NCBI GenBank assembly: GCA_002762705.1
Contig: PCVE01000049.1
Location: 1 to 14,857 of the forward strand
Reading direction: 5' to 3'
Length of the DNA: 14,857 nucleotides
Origin: Candidatus Woesearchaeota archaeon CG11_big_fil_rev_8_21_14_0_20_43_8
GTDB lineage: Archaea; Nanobdellota; Nanobdellia; Woesearchaeales; CG08-08-20-14
Position numbers and translations under genes: made by a program. This document shows, piece after piece, positions 7,167 through 13,331 of the stretch; position 1 is the first letter of the stretch, and each line of letters begins with the position of its first letter. Under the pieces are notes generated by a model. It saw only the letters and a program-made list of their open reading frames with translations, ran no database searches and was not told the origin of the DNA.

Positions 7167-8142
7167 AATATTTTGTCACCCCGATATACAGGCCTTTTCC
7201 AATCACTGTCGATTTGTCAAGGATATCTGCTGGATAATATATATTGCCGATCTCAAGCATGACAGCGACAGAATCTGTGCTCAGCATCTTGTATTTTTCG
7301 TCAGTGGCCGCTTTTGTGGAGCTCACTTTGATTATCGAGACAGACTCAAGGTTCAGAAGTGATGACAATTCATTGAGCATCCTGCATGCTAGCTCTGCTG
7401 ATTGCGCCTCTTTTGCCGAGCCGGATGCGATATATGCATAGGCTTTCTTTGTCTTGTCTGTTATGTCTGAGCCGATGTCGATCCCTATGATCATGTCTTT
7501 TTTCTCTGCTTTCTTGAGCCGGTCTGCGACAGTCACTGCTGAAGCAAGCGTTCCGGTCACCGGTCTTGTCTGCTCAAGATTTGTCTTGAAATCGCTGTTC
7601 TGTATCGAGAAAGAATATGCTATCTGGGCGGTGAAATCTGATGCCTTATAGGATCCAAAGACAGGTCCTGTATCTGTTCCGCCATACATCGGGTCTAGCA
7701 GATATTTTGTTGTGCCAAACGTGCCTTTAGAATCTGATTGGATGCAATTCAGAGTCGTCACAACTTCTCCATATATCTTGTTCTTGTTCATTTGCACCTG
7801 ATCGCCTGATTTCTGGAAAGCGAGAGTCGATATATCTGAGAAATCTCCTGTGAGAAGGCTGCCTGATGAGATATATCCTGCTTTCACAGTATCTATCGCG
7901 ATGTAATTGTCCTTGAACACGATCTTTTTTCCAGTCAGATCAGTCTGATACACCATGCTTGCATCGCCAGGGGCGGCATAGAGGGCGTCGACGAACAGGG
8001 CTGCGTCTTCTGCGATTATGGAATTCGAGAAATATTCTGTGGATGCGCTCTTATTGAGGATCCCACCCATCATATAGGCGACAATGCCTACGATAACTAG
8101 CTCAAACAGCAGCAGAGTGAGACTGACACCTCTTTTGTCCAT
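7153..8142 (-). CDS. Class III-anchored protein with degenerate Amidase_3-like domain
   Basis: A 329-aa protein opening MDKRG before a hydrophobic helix (7-29). From about residue 145 to the end it tracks the N-acetylmuramoyl-L-alanine amidase (Amidase_3, AmiC/CwlM-like) fold. YLLDPMYGG stands for the usual IDPGHGG. QTRPVTGTLASAVTVADRLK stands for the lTRdxD..v.L..R segment. DMIIGIDIGSD stands for ADLFISIHAN. MLEIGNIYY stands for LVEIGFxSN, and the last helix ends IGVTKYFEA like GIxxYF. The zinc-ligand histidines are replaced by Tyr153 and Asp222, and no clear ligand Glu follows the first motif. The Glu of the final motif (Glu297) is kept. It is probably a non-catalytic wall-binding relative, though a re-built site cannot be excluded. 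It is the first gene of its operon, with a TATA box about 26 bp before the ATG, and is probably translated from a leaderless mRNA. Confidence 0.75.
   Translation of the reverse strand: MDKRGVSLTLLLFELVIVGIVAYMMGGILNKSASTEYFSNSIIAEDAALFVDALYAAPGDASMVYQTDLTGKKIVFKDNYIAIDTVKAGYISSGSLLTGDFSDISTLAFQKSGDQVQMNKNKIYGEVVTTLNCIQSDSKGTFGTTKYLLDPMYGGTDTGPVFGSYKASDFTAQIAYSFSIQNSDFKTNLEQTRPVTGTLASAVTVADRLKKAEKKDMIIGIDIGSDITDKTKKAYAYIASGSAKEAQSAELACRMLNELSSLLNLESVSIIKVSSTKAATDEKYKMLSTDSVAVMLEIGNIYYPADILDKSTVIGKGLYIGVTKYFEAK
7175..7182 (-). promoter_or_regulatory. Shine-Dalgarno site supporting a TTG start
   Basis: On the minus strand GGGGTGAC lies inside the 3' end of the Amidase_3-like gene and eight bases before the TTG at 7166. 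It is a good match to the archaeal anti-SD and is the main reason for accepting this unusual start codon. Confidence 0.6.
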
Positions 8143-8156
8143 TCTATTAATATAGA

Positions 8157-8175
8157 GTTAGGGCTTTTAAATGCT
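8157..8175 (-). promoter_or_regulatory. Archaeal TATA promoter, probably leaderless
   Basis: On the minus strand CATTTAAAAG (8164-8173) lies with its centre about 26 bp before the ATG at 8142, the usual TATA-to-start distance in archaea, so transcription should begin at or next to the ATG. The A-rich GAAAAG just upstream can serve as a BRE. CTAAC (8157-8161) follows the TATA box, as in the promoter at 12079-12098. Confidence 0.65.
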
Positions 8176-8187
8176 TTTCGGGACATA

Positions 8188-9504
8188 TCACGTGCAGTAG
8201 CCATACTGCGAAAGGGCCTTATAGACCAAGTCATTGAGCACCTTGTATCCTGCTGCTTCCGGATGAAGCCCGTCGCCGGTGTAGCTTGTATTCATATTGC
8301 CAGACCCAGCTGGCGATTCCATAACCGGATATGCATCTATCACAAGATCTACATTCGCAGGTTTTGATGTGATCCACTTGTTTATCTCTAAAGTGGCTTG
8401 CTTTGCGTAGGCTGTGGATGTGCCATATTTGCCCCATGGAAGGATAGTGATCGCGATGATTATCCTATTTGGGTTGTTGGCCCTTGCATCTTTGTATAAT
8501 GCCTCAAGATCATTCTTCACCTTGTCTATCCCTTCCTGGTTCCCTACACTTGGAAGATTATTCACACCAGCCATCACCACTACGAAATCATAGTTCGATT
8601 TAAAGAAGCTTGCTGCGTTGCTCTTTATCGTCGTGACTCCCTTTCCTGAATAGCCTGCCCTTTTGAAAGTCAGTTTTGGACATCTTGTCGCTATGTCATT
8701 TAGATACCCGCCACGCTCTGTGATCGAGTCGCCGACGGCGAGGAGTGATTTTGTCGTCGTGGCTTTTGGTATAACTTTCGATGTCTCTGTTTTTTTTGTT
8801 TCCGGGGCCGCTTTTTCCTCATTTGATTTGAGACAAGGTGGTACCTGACAGAAGCCGACAGCGCTTTTGTCTCCGATTGTACCTTTTTCCATCCAGACTA
8901 TGCGCGTCCTCAGATTGCTTATGGCCATCTCTTTTAGTCCGTTCGCCATTATCAGGCCCCAATCGCATTTATAGATATTTGTTCCAGAATCTTTGATATC
9001 GCATTTCCCGTCGATAGGGAAAGGATATTGCCTGACATAGTTTGGATTGTCTTTGCATTTGAAGTTCTTTACAATCATCTGTTCCATCATGATATCAGAT
9101 GTCTCTTCATAATCTCTGCATAGATACAGACATGCCTTGTCACCGCAGCTTTCCGGTTTATGGAATATGGCACGATAATTTGTGATGTCCCCTTCCTGTT
9201 TGAATGTCAAGCTATGTGTCCATTCGAACTGGACAAATACATCCTTCCCTTCAGGGAAATAGAGGACCGCAGTCTCTTTGTCCATGATAAGCGGATAGCT
9301 CTCACGCTCTCCATCACGTGCGTTATTTTGCTTTGTCAGAAGTTTTGAGAATTCATCAAAAGAATTATAGGCTTCGGCGCTCCTGCTCGCACCAAAGATA
9401 CTGCATCCAATGCTCATAGCAAGGACAATAAGGAGACCTACAAAGATCAATTGCATGAGCATCTTTGTGAGGTCGACCTCGCCTTTTTTATGATGAGAGA
9501 TCAT
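8188..9504 (-). CDS. Class III-anchored SGNH/GDSL hydrolase
   Basis: SGNH hydrolases are serine esterases or deacetylases; many act on acetylated wall glycans. The 438-aa protein starts MISHHKKG before a hydrophobic helix (13-38). An N-terminal outer domain (about 45-225) has many cysteines and a YFPEGKDVFVQF strand. A Lys/Thr/Glu linker (226-252) leads to the catalytic domain, about 253-436. Block I is AVGDSIT with nucleophile Ser260. Block II is the Gly in AGYSGKG. Block III is AGVNNLP with Asn315 for the oxyanion hole. Block V is DGLHPEAAGY with Asp411 and His414. All catalytic residues are present, so the enzyme should be active outside the membrane. The start lies one base after the stop of the upstream gene (TAA-A-ATG) and has no Shine-Dalgarno site, implying translational coupling. 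It is the last gene of its operon, ending 45 bases before the next promoter-led start. Confidence 0.92.
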   Translation of the reverse strand: MISHHKKGEVDLTKMLMQLIFVGLLIVLAMSIGCSIFGASRSAEAYNSFDEFSKLLTKQNNARDGERESYPLIMDKETAVLYFPEGKDVFVQFEWTHSLTFKQEGDITNYRAIFHKPESCGDKACLYLCRDYEETSDIMMEQMIVKNFKCKDNPNYVRQYPFPIDGKCDIKDSGTNIYKCDWGLIMANGLKEMAISNLRTRIVWMEKGTIGDKSAVGFCQVPPCLKSNEEKAAPETKKTETSKVIPKATTTKSLLAVGDSITERGGYLNDIATRCPKLTFKRAGYSGKGVTTIKSNAASFFKSNYDFVVVMAGVNNLPSVGNQEGIDKVKNDLEALYKDARANNPNRIIIAITILPWGKYGTSTAYAKQATLEINKWITSKPANVDLVIDAYPVMESPAGSGNMNTSYTGDGLHPEAAGYKVLNDLVYKALSQYGYCT

Positions 9505-9505
9505 T

Positions 9506-9781
9506 TTACTTTATCGTGCACCCACTGCATTTGCTTGCGTCTTTCTCACAGCCTGCTGTGTCTTCACCAGCCACACAAGGACATGCGTCGATGATGTTCT
9601 TTATACCGTCACCATCACAGTCTGTCCTGAGATTGCCAAAGATACCTTCTGTCTCTTTCTTGCCTTCACCGGTGAATTTATAGAGTATCCCAAGCACGAC
9701 AAGCATCGTTATCAAAACGATTATGAATATGATTATCGTGCTCATCGTTATCTCGACACCTTTCTTGTTTATTTTTCTCAT
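9506..9781 (-). CDS. Small pilin-like protein with a thrombospondin-3-type calcium motif
   Basis: A 91-aa protein: MRKINKKG, then VEITMSTIIIFIIVLITMLV, a textbook class III signal and pilin helix with an acidic residue two positions after the Gly. A short linker (YKFTGEGKKETEG) leads to DCDGDGIKNIIDACPC at about 54-69. This is the Asp-rich loop of thrombospondin type 3 repeats (DxDGDGxxDxxDxCP) and suggests bound calcium. Five further cysteines lie at or after that loop (67, 69, 78, 85, 88), ending CSGC. The GAGG at 9790-9793 is eight bases before the ATG. The 57-base gap upstream is the longest within this operon. It may be a Ca-stabilised pilus subunit or cap; this is inference. Confidence 0.8.
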   Translation of the reverse strand: MRKINKKGVEITMSTIIIFIIVLITMLVVLGILYKFTGEGKKETEGIFGNLRTDCDGDGIKNIIDACPCVAGEDTAGCEKDASKCSGCTIK

Positions 9782-9821
9782 GATATTTTCCTCTTTTGTT
9801 CTATGTCATCTGTTCTGTATA

Positions 9822-9837
9822 ATGAATTGAAATTCAT
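9822..9837. repeat. Near-perfect palindrome after a stop codon
   Basis: ATGAATT, GA, AATTCAT: a 7-bp inverted repeat directly after the stop of the 280-aa gene, in the only sizeable gap of this operon. On the minus strand an ATTATACA sequence beside it could be an internal TATA box for the 91-aa gene. A DNA-binding dimer site or mRNA-processing hairpin are both possible. Confidence 0.35.
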
Positions 9838-9838
9838 C

Positions 9839-10681
9839 TCATTTCTTATTCTCATCGACCAGCGTCACTGCCCCAAATGATTTGACTGTTGTGTATGTGC
9901 ATTTTTTGGGTAATAATAACATATGCCATCTGCATTCATCATCAAGGTAATCATCAGATATCTCGCATTTTTTTGTCGCATCTATATTGTCGTCGGTCGG
10001 TATGAAACAGACATTATTGTCGCCGGGGAAATACACAAACACTTTTCCTTTCACAGGCATCATGAAGTCTGCCGCTTTTCCAGCAATTAAAATCTTGCCA
10101 TCGTTTATGGTCATATCATCTATGACTGAAAACGTGCTGTCGCACTTGCCGAATTTGTAGCAGTCGTTCTGCTTTTCAGGAGATATCCATGTATCATAAT
10201 ACGCCTGATTGACTTCTTTCTTCAGCCCGACAACACAAGCCTTCGCATTCGGCACAGTATATGTATCATATATCGTGCCGGCAACAGCATCTTTACCTGT
10301 CGAGACCAGATCGAGCACAAGATTCTTCTGTGAGTCATAATTGATCCTGACACCATATCCTTCGCCTGAATCAGCGAGCTCGATGAAATCCTGACATGGA
10401 GCATTCGAGACACCTTTCTTGAATATGTCATATAACTGCTTATGCAGGAGCTTTGCCGGATCAGAGGCTTCGCGTGACACCGATTCTTTCTGCTTTTTTA
10501 GATCCTCAAGAGCTGAATCTCCTGATGAGAAGATCATCTCTTTTGCCTTGTTGAGGAGTCCTGCTTTACCTCCAAAATATATCAGCCCGATTATGATGAT
10601 GACAAAAATCGCGATTACCCAATAGATTGTATAGCTTGACGTGAATTCAGTCCCTTTCTTGTGTATTTTTCGGTTTATCAT
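9839..10681 (-). CDS. Class III-anchored surface protein, 280 aa
   Basis: It begins MINRKIHKKG then TEFTSSYTIYWVIAIFVIII, with a membrane helix at about 18-37. A helical, charged region follows (50-95, including LEDLKKQKESVSRE), then a beta-rich outer domain with eight cysteines. Near the C-terminus GKVFVYFPGDNNVCFI resembles the YFPEGKDVFVQF strand of the SGNH protein and IAFMGSKDNC of the 365-aa protein, so these may share a module. I do not recognise the domain. The ATG at 10681 is chosen because it lies one base after the stop of the 55-aa gene (TAA-A-ATG) and directly precedes the basic motif; a more distal start at 10711 would overlap that gene. Its function is probably structural within the surface complex. 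Confidence 0.75.
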   Translation of the reverse strand: MINRKIHKKGTEFTSSYTIYWVIAIFVIIIIGLIYFGGKAGLLNKAKEMIFSSGDSALEDLKKQKESVSREASDPAKLLHKQLYDIFKKGVSNAPCQDFIELADSGEGYGVRINYDSQKNLVLDLVSTGKDAVAGTIYDTYTVPNAKACVVGLKKEVNQAYYDTWISPEKQNDCYKFGKCDSTFSVIDDMTINDGKILIAGKAADFMMPVKGKVFVYFPGDNNVCFIPTDDNIDATKKCEISDDYLDDECRWHMLLLPKKCTYTTVKSFGAVTLVDENKK

Positions 10682-10682
10682 T

Positions 10683-10850
10683 TTATCTGAACAAGTTGAA
10701 GATCGTCCCAAGTGTATCTTTTATCGCGCCACGCACGCTCTTTGAAAAGAAGAGTGCCCATATCAGGAACAGCAGGAGAAGTATCAATCCGACTATCTCT
10801 GTTGTCGTGAGTTCACCTTTCTTCGCTTTTGTGATCATATATCGTATCAT
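10683..10850 (-). CDS. Mini-pilin-like membrane protein, 55 aa
   Basis: This short gene fills the space between two longer ones with one-base gaps on both sides (TAA-G-ATG and TAA-A-ATG). The product reads MIRYMITKAKKG, then ELTTTEIVGLILLLLFLIWA, then a short basic tail (SKSVRGAIKDTLGTIFNLFR) that may be amphipathic. It therefore consists of a class III motif, the hydrophobic helix and almost nothing else, like archaeal mini-pilins or small membrane adaptors. The one-base junctions and absence of other coding in the interval support it as real. Start: the first ATG is used because of its junction; the internal ATG (fifth codon) also precedes the KKG motif. Confidence 0.75.
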   Translation of the reverse strand: MIRYMITKAKKGELTTTEIVGLILLLLFLIWALFFSKSVRGAIKDTLGTIFNLFR

Positions 10851-10851
10851 C

Positions 10852-11949
10852 TTATTCCGCCATCGGGCACAACTTGTTCAATTCATCTTGTGTCGCGAAT
10901 ATCACATACTGTGTTGTTGGGTTGCTTGACATGTATTCCTTGATCGCGATGCCCGCCGTGATTCCCACGGCTGCTCCGCCGACAGGTGTTACCACAAAAG
11001 AGCTCAGCAATCCTGCGATAGCCCCGCCACCGCCACCCAGCAGCTTGCACCATGTGCCGCAGTTATCTTTAGATCCCATGAAAGCGATCGCGTATGTCTC
11101 TTTTGGATCGATCACCAATGATTTCTTGAGCATCACTGCGCCCTGACCTTTCGCGAATTGTATATAATCAAAATATGTATCTACTTTCTCTTTTGGGATG
11201 CAGCATTTCTCCTTGCTACTACAGCTATAGTCAGTCACCTCACGATAGCCTGATGGACATACACCTGCAGACACCTGACAATAACCATCATGGTTCTCGC
11301 ATGCGGTTTTCTTATAACAACAATAATCACCTTTGTTTTCGCATTTCGTCGTTTTTTCTGATATCCAAGGACTAAGACCATAGTTCTTCACTGAACTGCA
11401 GCTTGCGTCATTTGAACAATGGCCGGCACCGTTATGGCAGCTGTCTCCGGTGAAATAAGGAATGTATGAATTCTCGTTCATGTACTTGATAAGGTCGTCG
11501 CCGGTCACTTTCTCTTTTACGCCGATCTTGTCATTGTCGATCGAAAGAGAATAGCATTGGAAGCATTGCTGCTCGCTGAACGCCGATTGAAGGAAAGGAT
11601 TGTCTACAAGTCCTTCACCAAACTGCCACCAGCAACGTGCCATCTTGTCAGAGATATCTTTCATGAGGGCTTTGTTCGGATCGCTTGCGGTCTTATCCAA
11701 AGGAAGAGTGAGATGCTGCTGCTTGCATAGAAGCGGCGGATTCGGAAGGACAGTCTTTGTTACAGTTCCTTGTTGGCTATATGTTCCTCTCCAGCCGACA
11801 GTCCCTCTGCAGCTGAGTTCATCGCTTAGGCTCGATCCGGCATCCGCGATACCCTCATATATCAAGAAAGCTATCAGGAAGGATACTAATGATAATATAA
11901 GAACAACTACTTTCTGTTTCGCGAGCCCTTTTTTAGATGCCAAAACCAT
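10852..11949 (-). CDS. Class III-anchored Cys-rich surface protein with two defensin-like cysteine modules
   Basis: A 365-aa protein starting MVLASKKG before a hydrophobic helix (14-32). A first outer region (45-165) carries several cysteines, including CFQCYSL. Two successive six-cysteine modules follow, at Cys171-Cys211 and Cys217-Cys250, each of form C-x4-G-x-C, C, C, then CC. The C-terminal part has a strand-rich region (YFDYIQFAKGQGAVMLKK), then NCGTWC and a Gly/Ala-rich hydrophobic stretch (305-336, GGGGGAIAGLL) that may be a second membrane segment or a glycine-zipper helix. The family is not recognised. The start at 11949 is chosen to place the class III motif at the N-terminus; the in-frame start at 12000 would lie deep inside the upstream mini-gene. 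It overlaps that gene by 17 bases. Confidence 0.75.
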   Translation of the reverse strand: MVLASKKGLAKQKVVVLILSLVSFLIAFLIYEGIADAGSSLSDELSCRGTVGWRGTYSQQGTVTKTVLPNPPLLCKQQHLTLPLDKTASDPNKALMKDISDKMARCWWQFGEGLVDNPFLQSAFSEQQCFQCYSLSIDNDKIGVKEKVTGDDLIKYMNENSYIPYFTGDSCHNGAGHCSNDASCSSVKNYGLSPWISEKTTKCENKGDYCCYKKTACENHDGYCQVSAGVCPSGYREVTDYSCSSKEKCCIPKEKVDTYFDYIQFAKGQGAVMLKKSLVIDPKETYAIAFMGSKDNCGTWCKLLGGGGGAIAGLLSSFVVTPVGGAAVGITAGIAIKEYMSSNPTTQYVIFATQDELNKLCPMAE

Positions 11950-12064
11950 TTTCCATCTTCTTAAGCGCCAGGATAACGATGATGAAAAGAGCGATGGCAA
12001 GGATCAGCAAGAGCACAGTCTTGATCTCAAGGTCAGCCTTCTTTTTACCATGGGGGCCTGGCAT
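11933..12064 (-). CDS. Mini-pilin-like membrane protein, 43 aa, first gene of operon
   Basis: Short ORF encoding MPGPHGKKKADLEIKTVLLL, then ILAIALFIIVILALKK and a seven-residue tail. The basic GKKKA stretch before a 20-residue hydrophobic helix makes it a mini-pilin or membrane adaptor. Support comes from a good TATA box about 27 bp before the ATG, giving a leaderless mRNA, and from the fact that the next gene's likely start lies within it. I see no enzyme or binding motif. Confidence 0.7.
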   Translation of the reverse strand: MPGPHGKKKADLEIKTVLLLILAIALFIIVILALKKMENGFGI

Positions 12065-12078
12065 AGGTATTATTCTGG

Positions 12079-12098
12079 GTTAGAGCATTTATAAAGAT
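12079..12098 (-). promoter_or_regulatory. Archaeal TATA promoter, probably leaderless
   Basis: On the minus strand CTTTATAAATG includes a canonical TATA box (TTTATAAA, 12088-12095) centred about 27 bp before the ATG at 12064, so the mRNA should start at or next to that codon. The A-rich GCAAT upstream may be the BRE. CTAAC (12079-12083) follows, ending 14 bases before the ATG, the same distance as in the promoter at 8157-8175. Confidence 0.7.
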
Positions 12099-12330
12099 TG
12101 CTGATGATAATTGGATTCTGGATCATGTTTGCGGATTTGCATTTCTGGTCTTTTGCAAGAGCGTCATGAAAACATTTTCAGCTGTTTCATTATTTTCTGT
12201 TCATCAAGACGCATCGACAAATATTTACCATCCTTAGCCATGCAGTATCTAGATGATCATAGTGTTTACCATGAGGCTTTTCTGCAATGTCAGGTAGAAT
12301 AGAACAAAGCATGAACATTGCTGGAACCTG

Positions 12331-12362
12331 AAAAAAGAAATAATATTACAAAAAATAAAAAT
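12331..12362 (-). terminator. T-tract terminator after the 83-aa gene
   Basis: On the minus strand, nine bases after the stop codon, come ATTTTTATTTTTTG and then TTTCTTTTTTC. Archaeal transcription commonly ends at such oligo-T runs without a hairpin. The next promoter lies about 230 bases further on, which fits an operon boundary here. Confidence 0.6.
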
Positions 12363-12371
12363 GGCTTAATG

Positions 12372-12623
12372 TCAGCCACTTACAGGCAGGCAGCATTTAT
12401 ATCCTGATGTCTGCTTATCGCAATCTGCGTTTCCAAGGACCAGCGGTGTCTCGTCTGTTCCGCATACAGATTTGCATGTGCCTCCTTTTGAACCGCATCC
12501 GCTTATCTGATCCCCTGTCTTGCCCATCTTTGATATAAACATAACAGACAGGATCACAAGAACCAATAATGCCAATATGGCCACGACGATGACTTGGATC
12601 GAGATGTCGCCTTTTTTCTTCAT
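12372..12623 (-). CDS. Small pilin-like protein with a defensin-like six-cysteine module
   Basis: An 83-aa protein: MKKKGDISIQ, then VIVVAILALLVLVILSVMFI, a class III signal and pilin helix. A short linker (SKMGKTGDQIS) leads to a compact module with cysteines at 43, 50, 54, 68, 77 and 78, pattern C-x4-G-x-C-x3-C-x13-C-x8-CC and then LP. It matches the two modules in the 365-aa protein. The ATG at 12623 is chosen because AGAGGTT (12631-12637) lies seven bases upstream; the earlier TTG three codons back overlaps that site. It has its own promoter and a T-tract terminator, so it can be expressed alone and possibly at a high level, like a major pilin. That last point is inference. Confidence 0.8.
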   Translation of the reverse strand: MKKKGDISIQVIVVAILALLVLVILSVMFISKMGKTGDQISGCGSKGGTCKSVCGTDETPLVLGNADCDKQTSGYKCCLPVSG

Positions 12624-12656
12624 GTGAATCAACCTCTTTTTTTAGTTAGATAACTG

Positions 12657-12680
12657 TTATATATACTCCTTATAAATAGT
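12657..12680 (-). promoter_or_regulatory. TATA-rich promoter region of the 83-aa pilin-like gene
   Basis: On the minus strand TATTTATA (12671-12678) and TATATATA (12658-12665) lie in the 72-base gap before the start at 12623. Starting about 25 bp downstream of the first gives a leader of roughly 26 bases that would include the AGAGGTT ribosome site; the second would start inside that site. The first is therefore preferred. Confidence 0.55.
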
Positions 12681-12695
12681 AGTATTTAAAGATTA

Positions 12696-13331
12696 CTAAT
12701 CACAGATCGTCATAGTTATGTGTTCGCCGTTCGCGAGGATGAATTCCTTGTATTCTGTGCTGCCGGACTGGCCAATCGTGCAGTCGCCGCTGCTTATCCT
12801 CATGATCTCATCCCTATTCTGGTTCTCTATCGAGAAGATGTATTTCCTGCCCTGTTCACCTAATGTAGTTCGCATGATAGTATCTATTTTTTCATAGATA
12901 TACCCGCAAGATGTCGGTGGATATTTGTATTCCGAACTGGTGCCGAATTTCTCTATCCCTGATGCGCATTGCCTGCAGTCGTAGTTTGTGCTGGTGCCGT
13001 CATATGATCCATACTCCCTATCGATATTTCCGGCCAATAATGGCAATTTCATGTTATTATCGACTAGGCATCCGCTCCATTCCACGCAGTCAGATATCAG
13101 GTCTTTCAGATTGCCTTCAAGATCACAGTCACCAGGTGTTATGGAAGTCTCAAGGATCGATGCTATGAAATAAGTCGGTATCACTGATTTCTGAAAGCTC
13201 TTCTGCACTGTCTTTGCGTCTTTTGTGAGACTGAACTTCAGGAAGAACATGAATCCGACTGATATGAGGAGCACTATGACAGCTATGCCCATTATCTCCA
13301 TCTGTCCGAATTTTCTTTTTCGTTTCATCAT
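12696..13331 (-). CDS. Pilin-like membrane-anchored protein, 211 aa
   Basis: The N-terminus reads MMKRKRKFG, QMEIMGIAVIVLLISVGFMF: a basic stretch, Gly, an acidic residue three positions later and a hydrophobic helix at about 12-33, consistent with a class III (type IV pilin-like) signal. The outer part is mixed alpha/beta with nine cysteines, including CDLEG, CVEWSGC and CRQC, and the final Cys one residue from the end. The family is unknown to me, though this N-terminal pattern is common in DPANN genomes as I recall. The ATG lies in an ATGA overlap with the 207-aa gene, so the two are coupled and probably function together. The next gene downstream has its own promoter. Confidence 0.75.
   Translation of the reverse strand: MMKRKRKFGQMEIMGIAVIVLLISVGFMFFLKFSLTKDAKTVQKSFQKSVIPTYFIASILETSITPGDCDLEGNLKDLISDCVEWSGCLVDNNMKLPLLAGNIDREYGSYDGTSTNYDCRQCASGIEKFGTSSEYKYPPTSCGYIYEKIDTIMRTTLGEQGRKYIFSIENQNRDEIMRISSGDCTIGQSGSTEYKEFILANGEHITMTICD

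Larger units (their letters stand above)
12065..12371. other. 307-base spacer with promoter, T-tracts and possible gene remnant
   Basis: The right end (12331-12362) is a T-rich terminator-like stretch for the 83-aa gene; the left end holds the promoter for the 12064 operon. Between them the minus strand has a 42-codon open stretch (12190-12318, starting MFMLCSILPD) overlapping a 25-codon one (12164-12241, MAKDGKYLSMRLDEQKIMKQ) in another frame. A third frame is open from about 12170 down to the 12070s. No ribosome site is clear for any of them. It may be a decayed small gene or chance. Confidence 0.4.

Noticed and set aside
11600..12094. 164-codon plus-strand ORF
   Set aside because: It is antisense to the 365-aa gene, the mini-pilin gene and their promoter; composition is Cys/Arg/Ser-rich with no domain or start signals.
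12111..12302. 63-codon plus-strand ORF in the spacer
   Set aside because: No ribosome site or promoter, odd Cys/Ser/Ile-rich composition, and it lies opposite T-tract and promoter sequence used by the minus strand.
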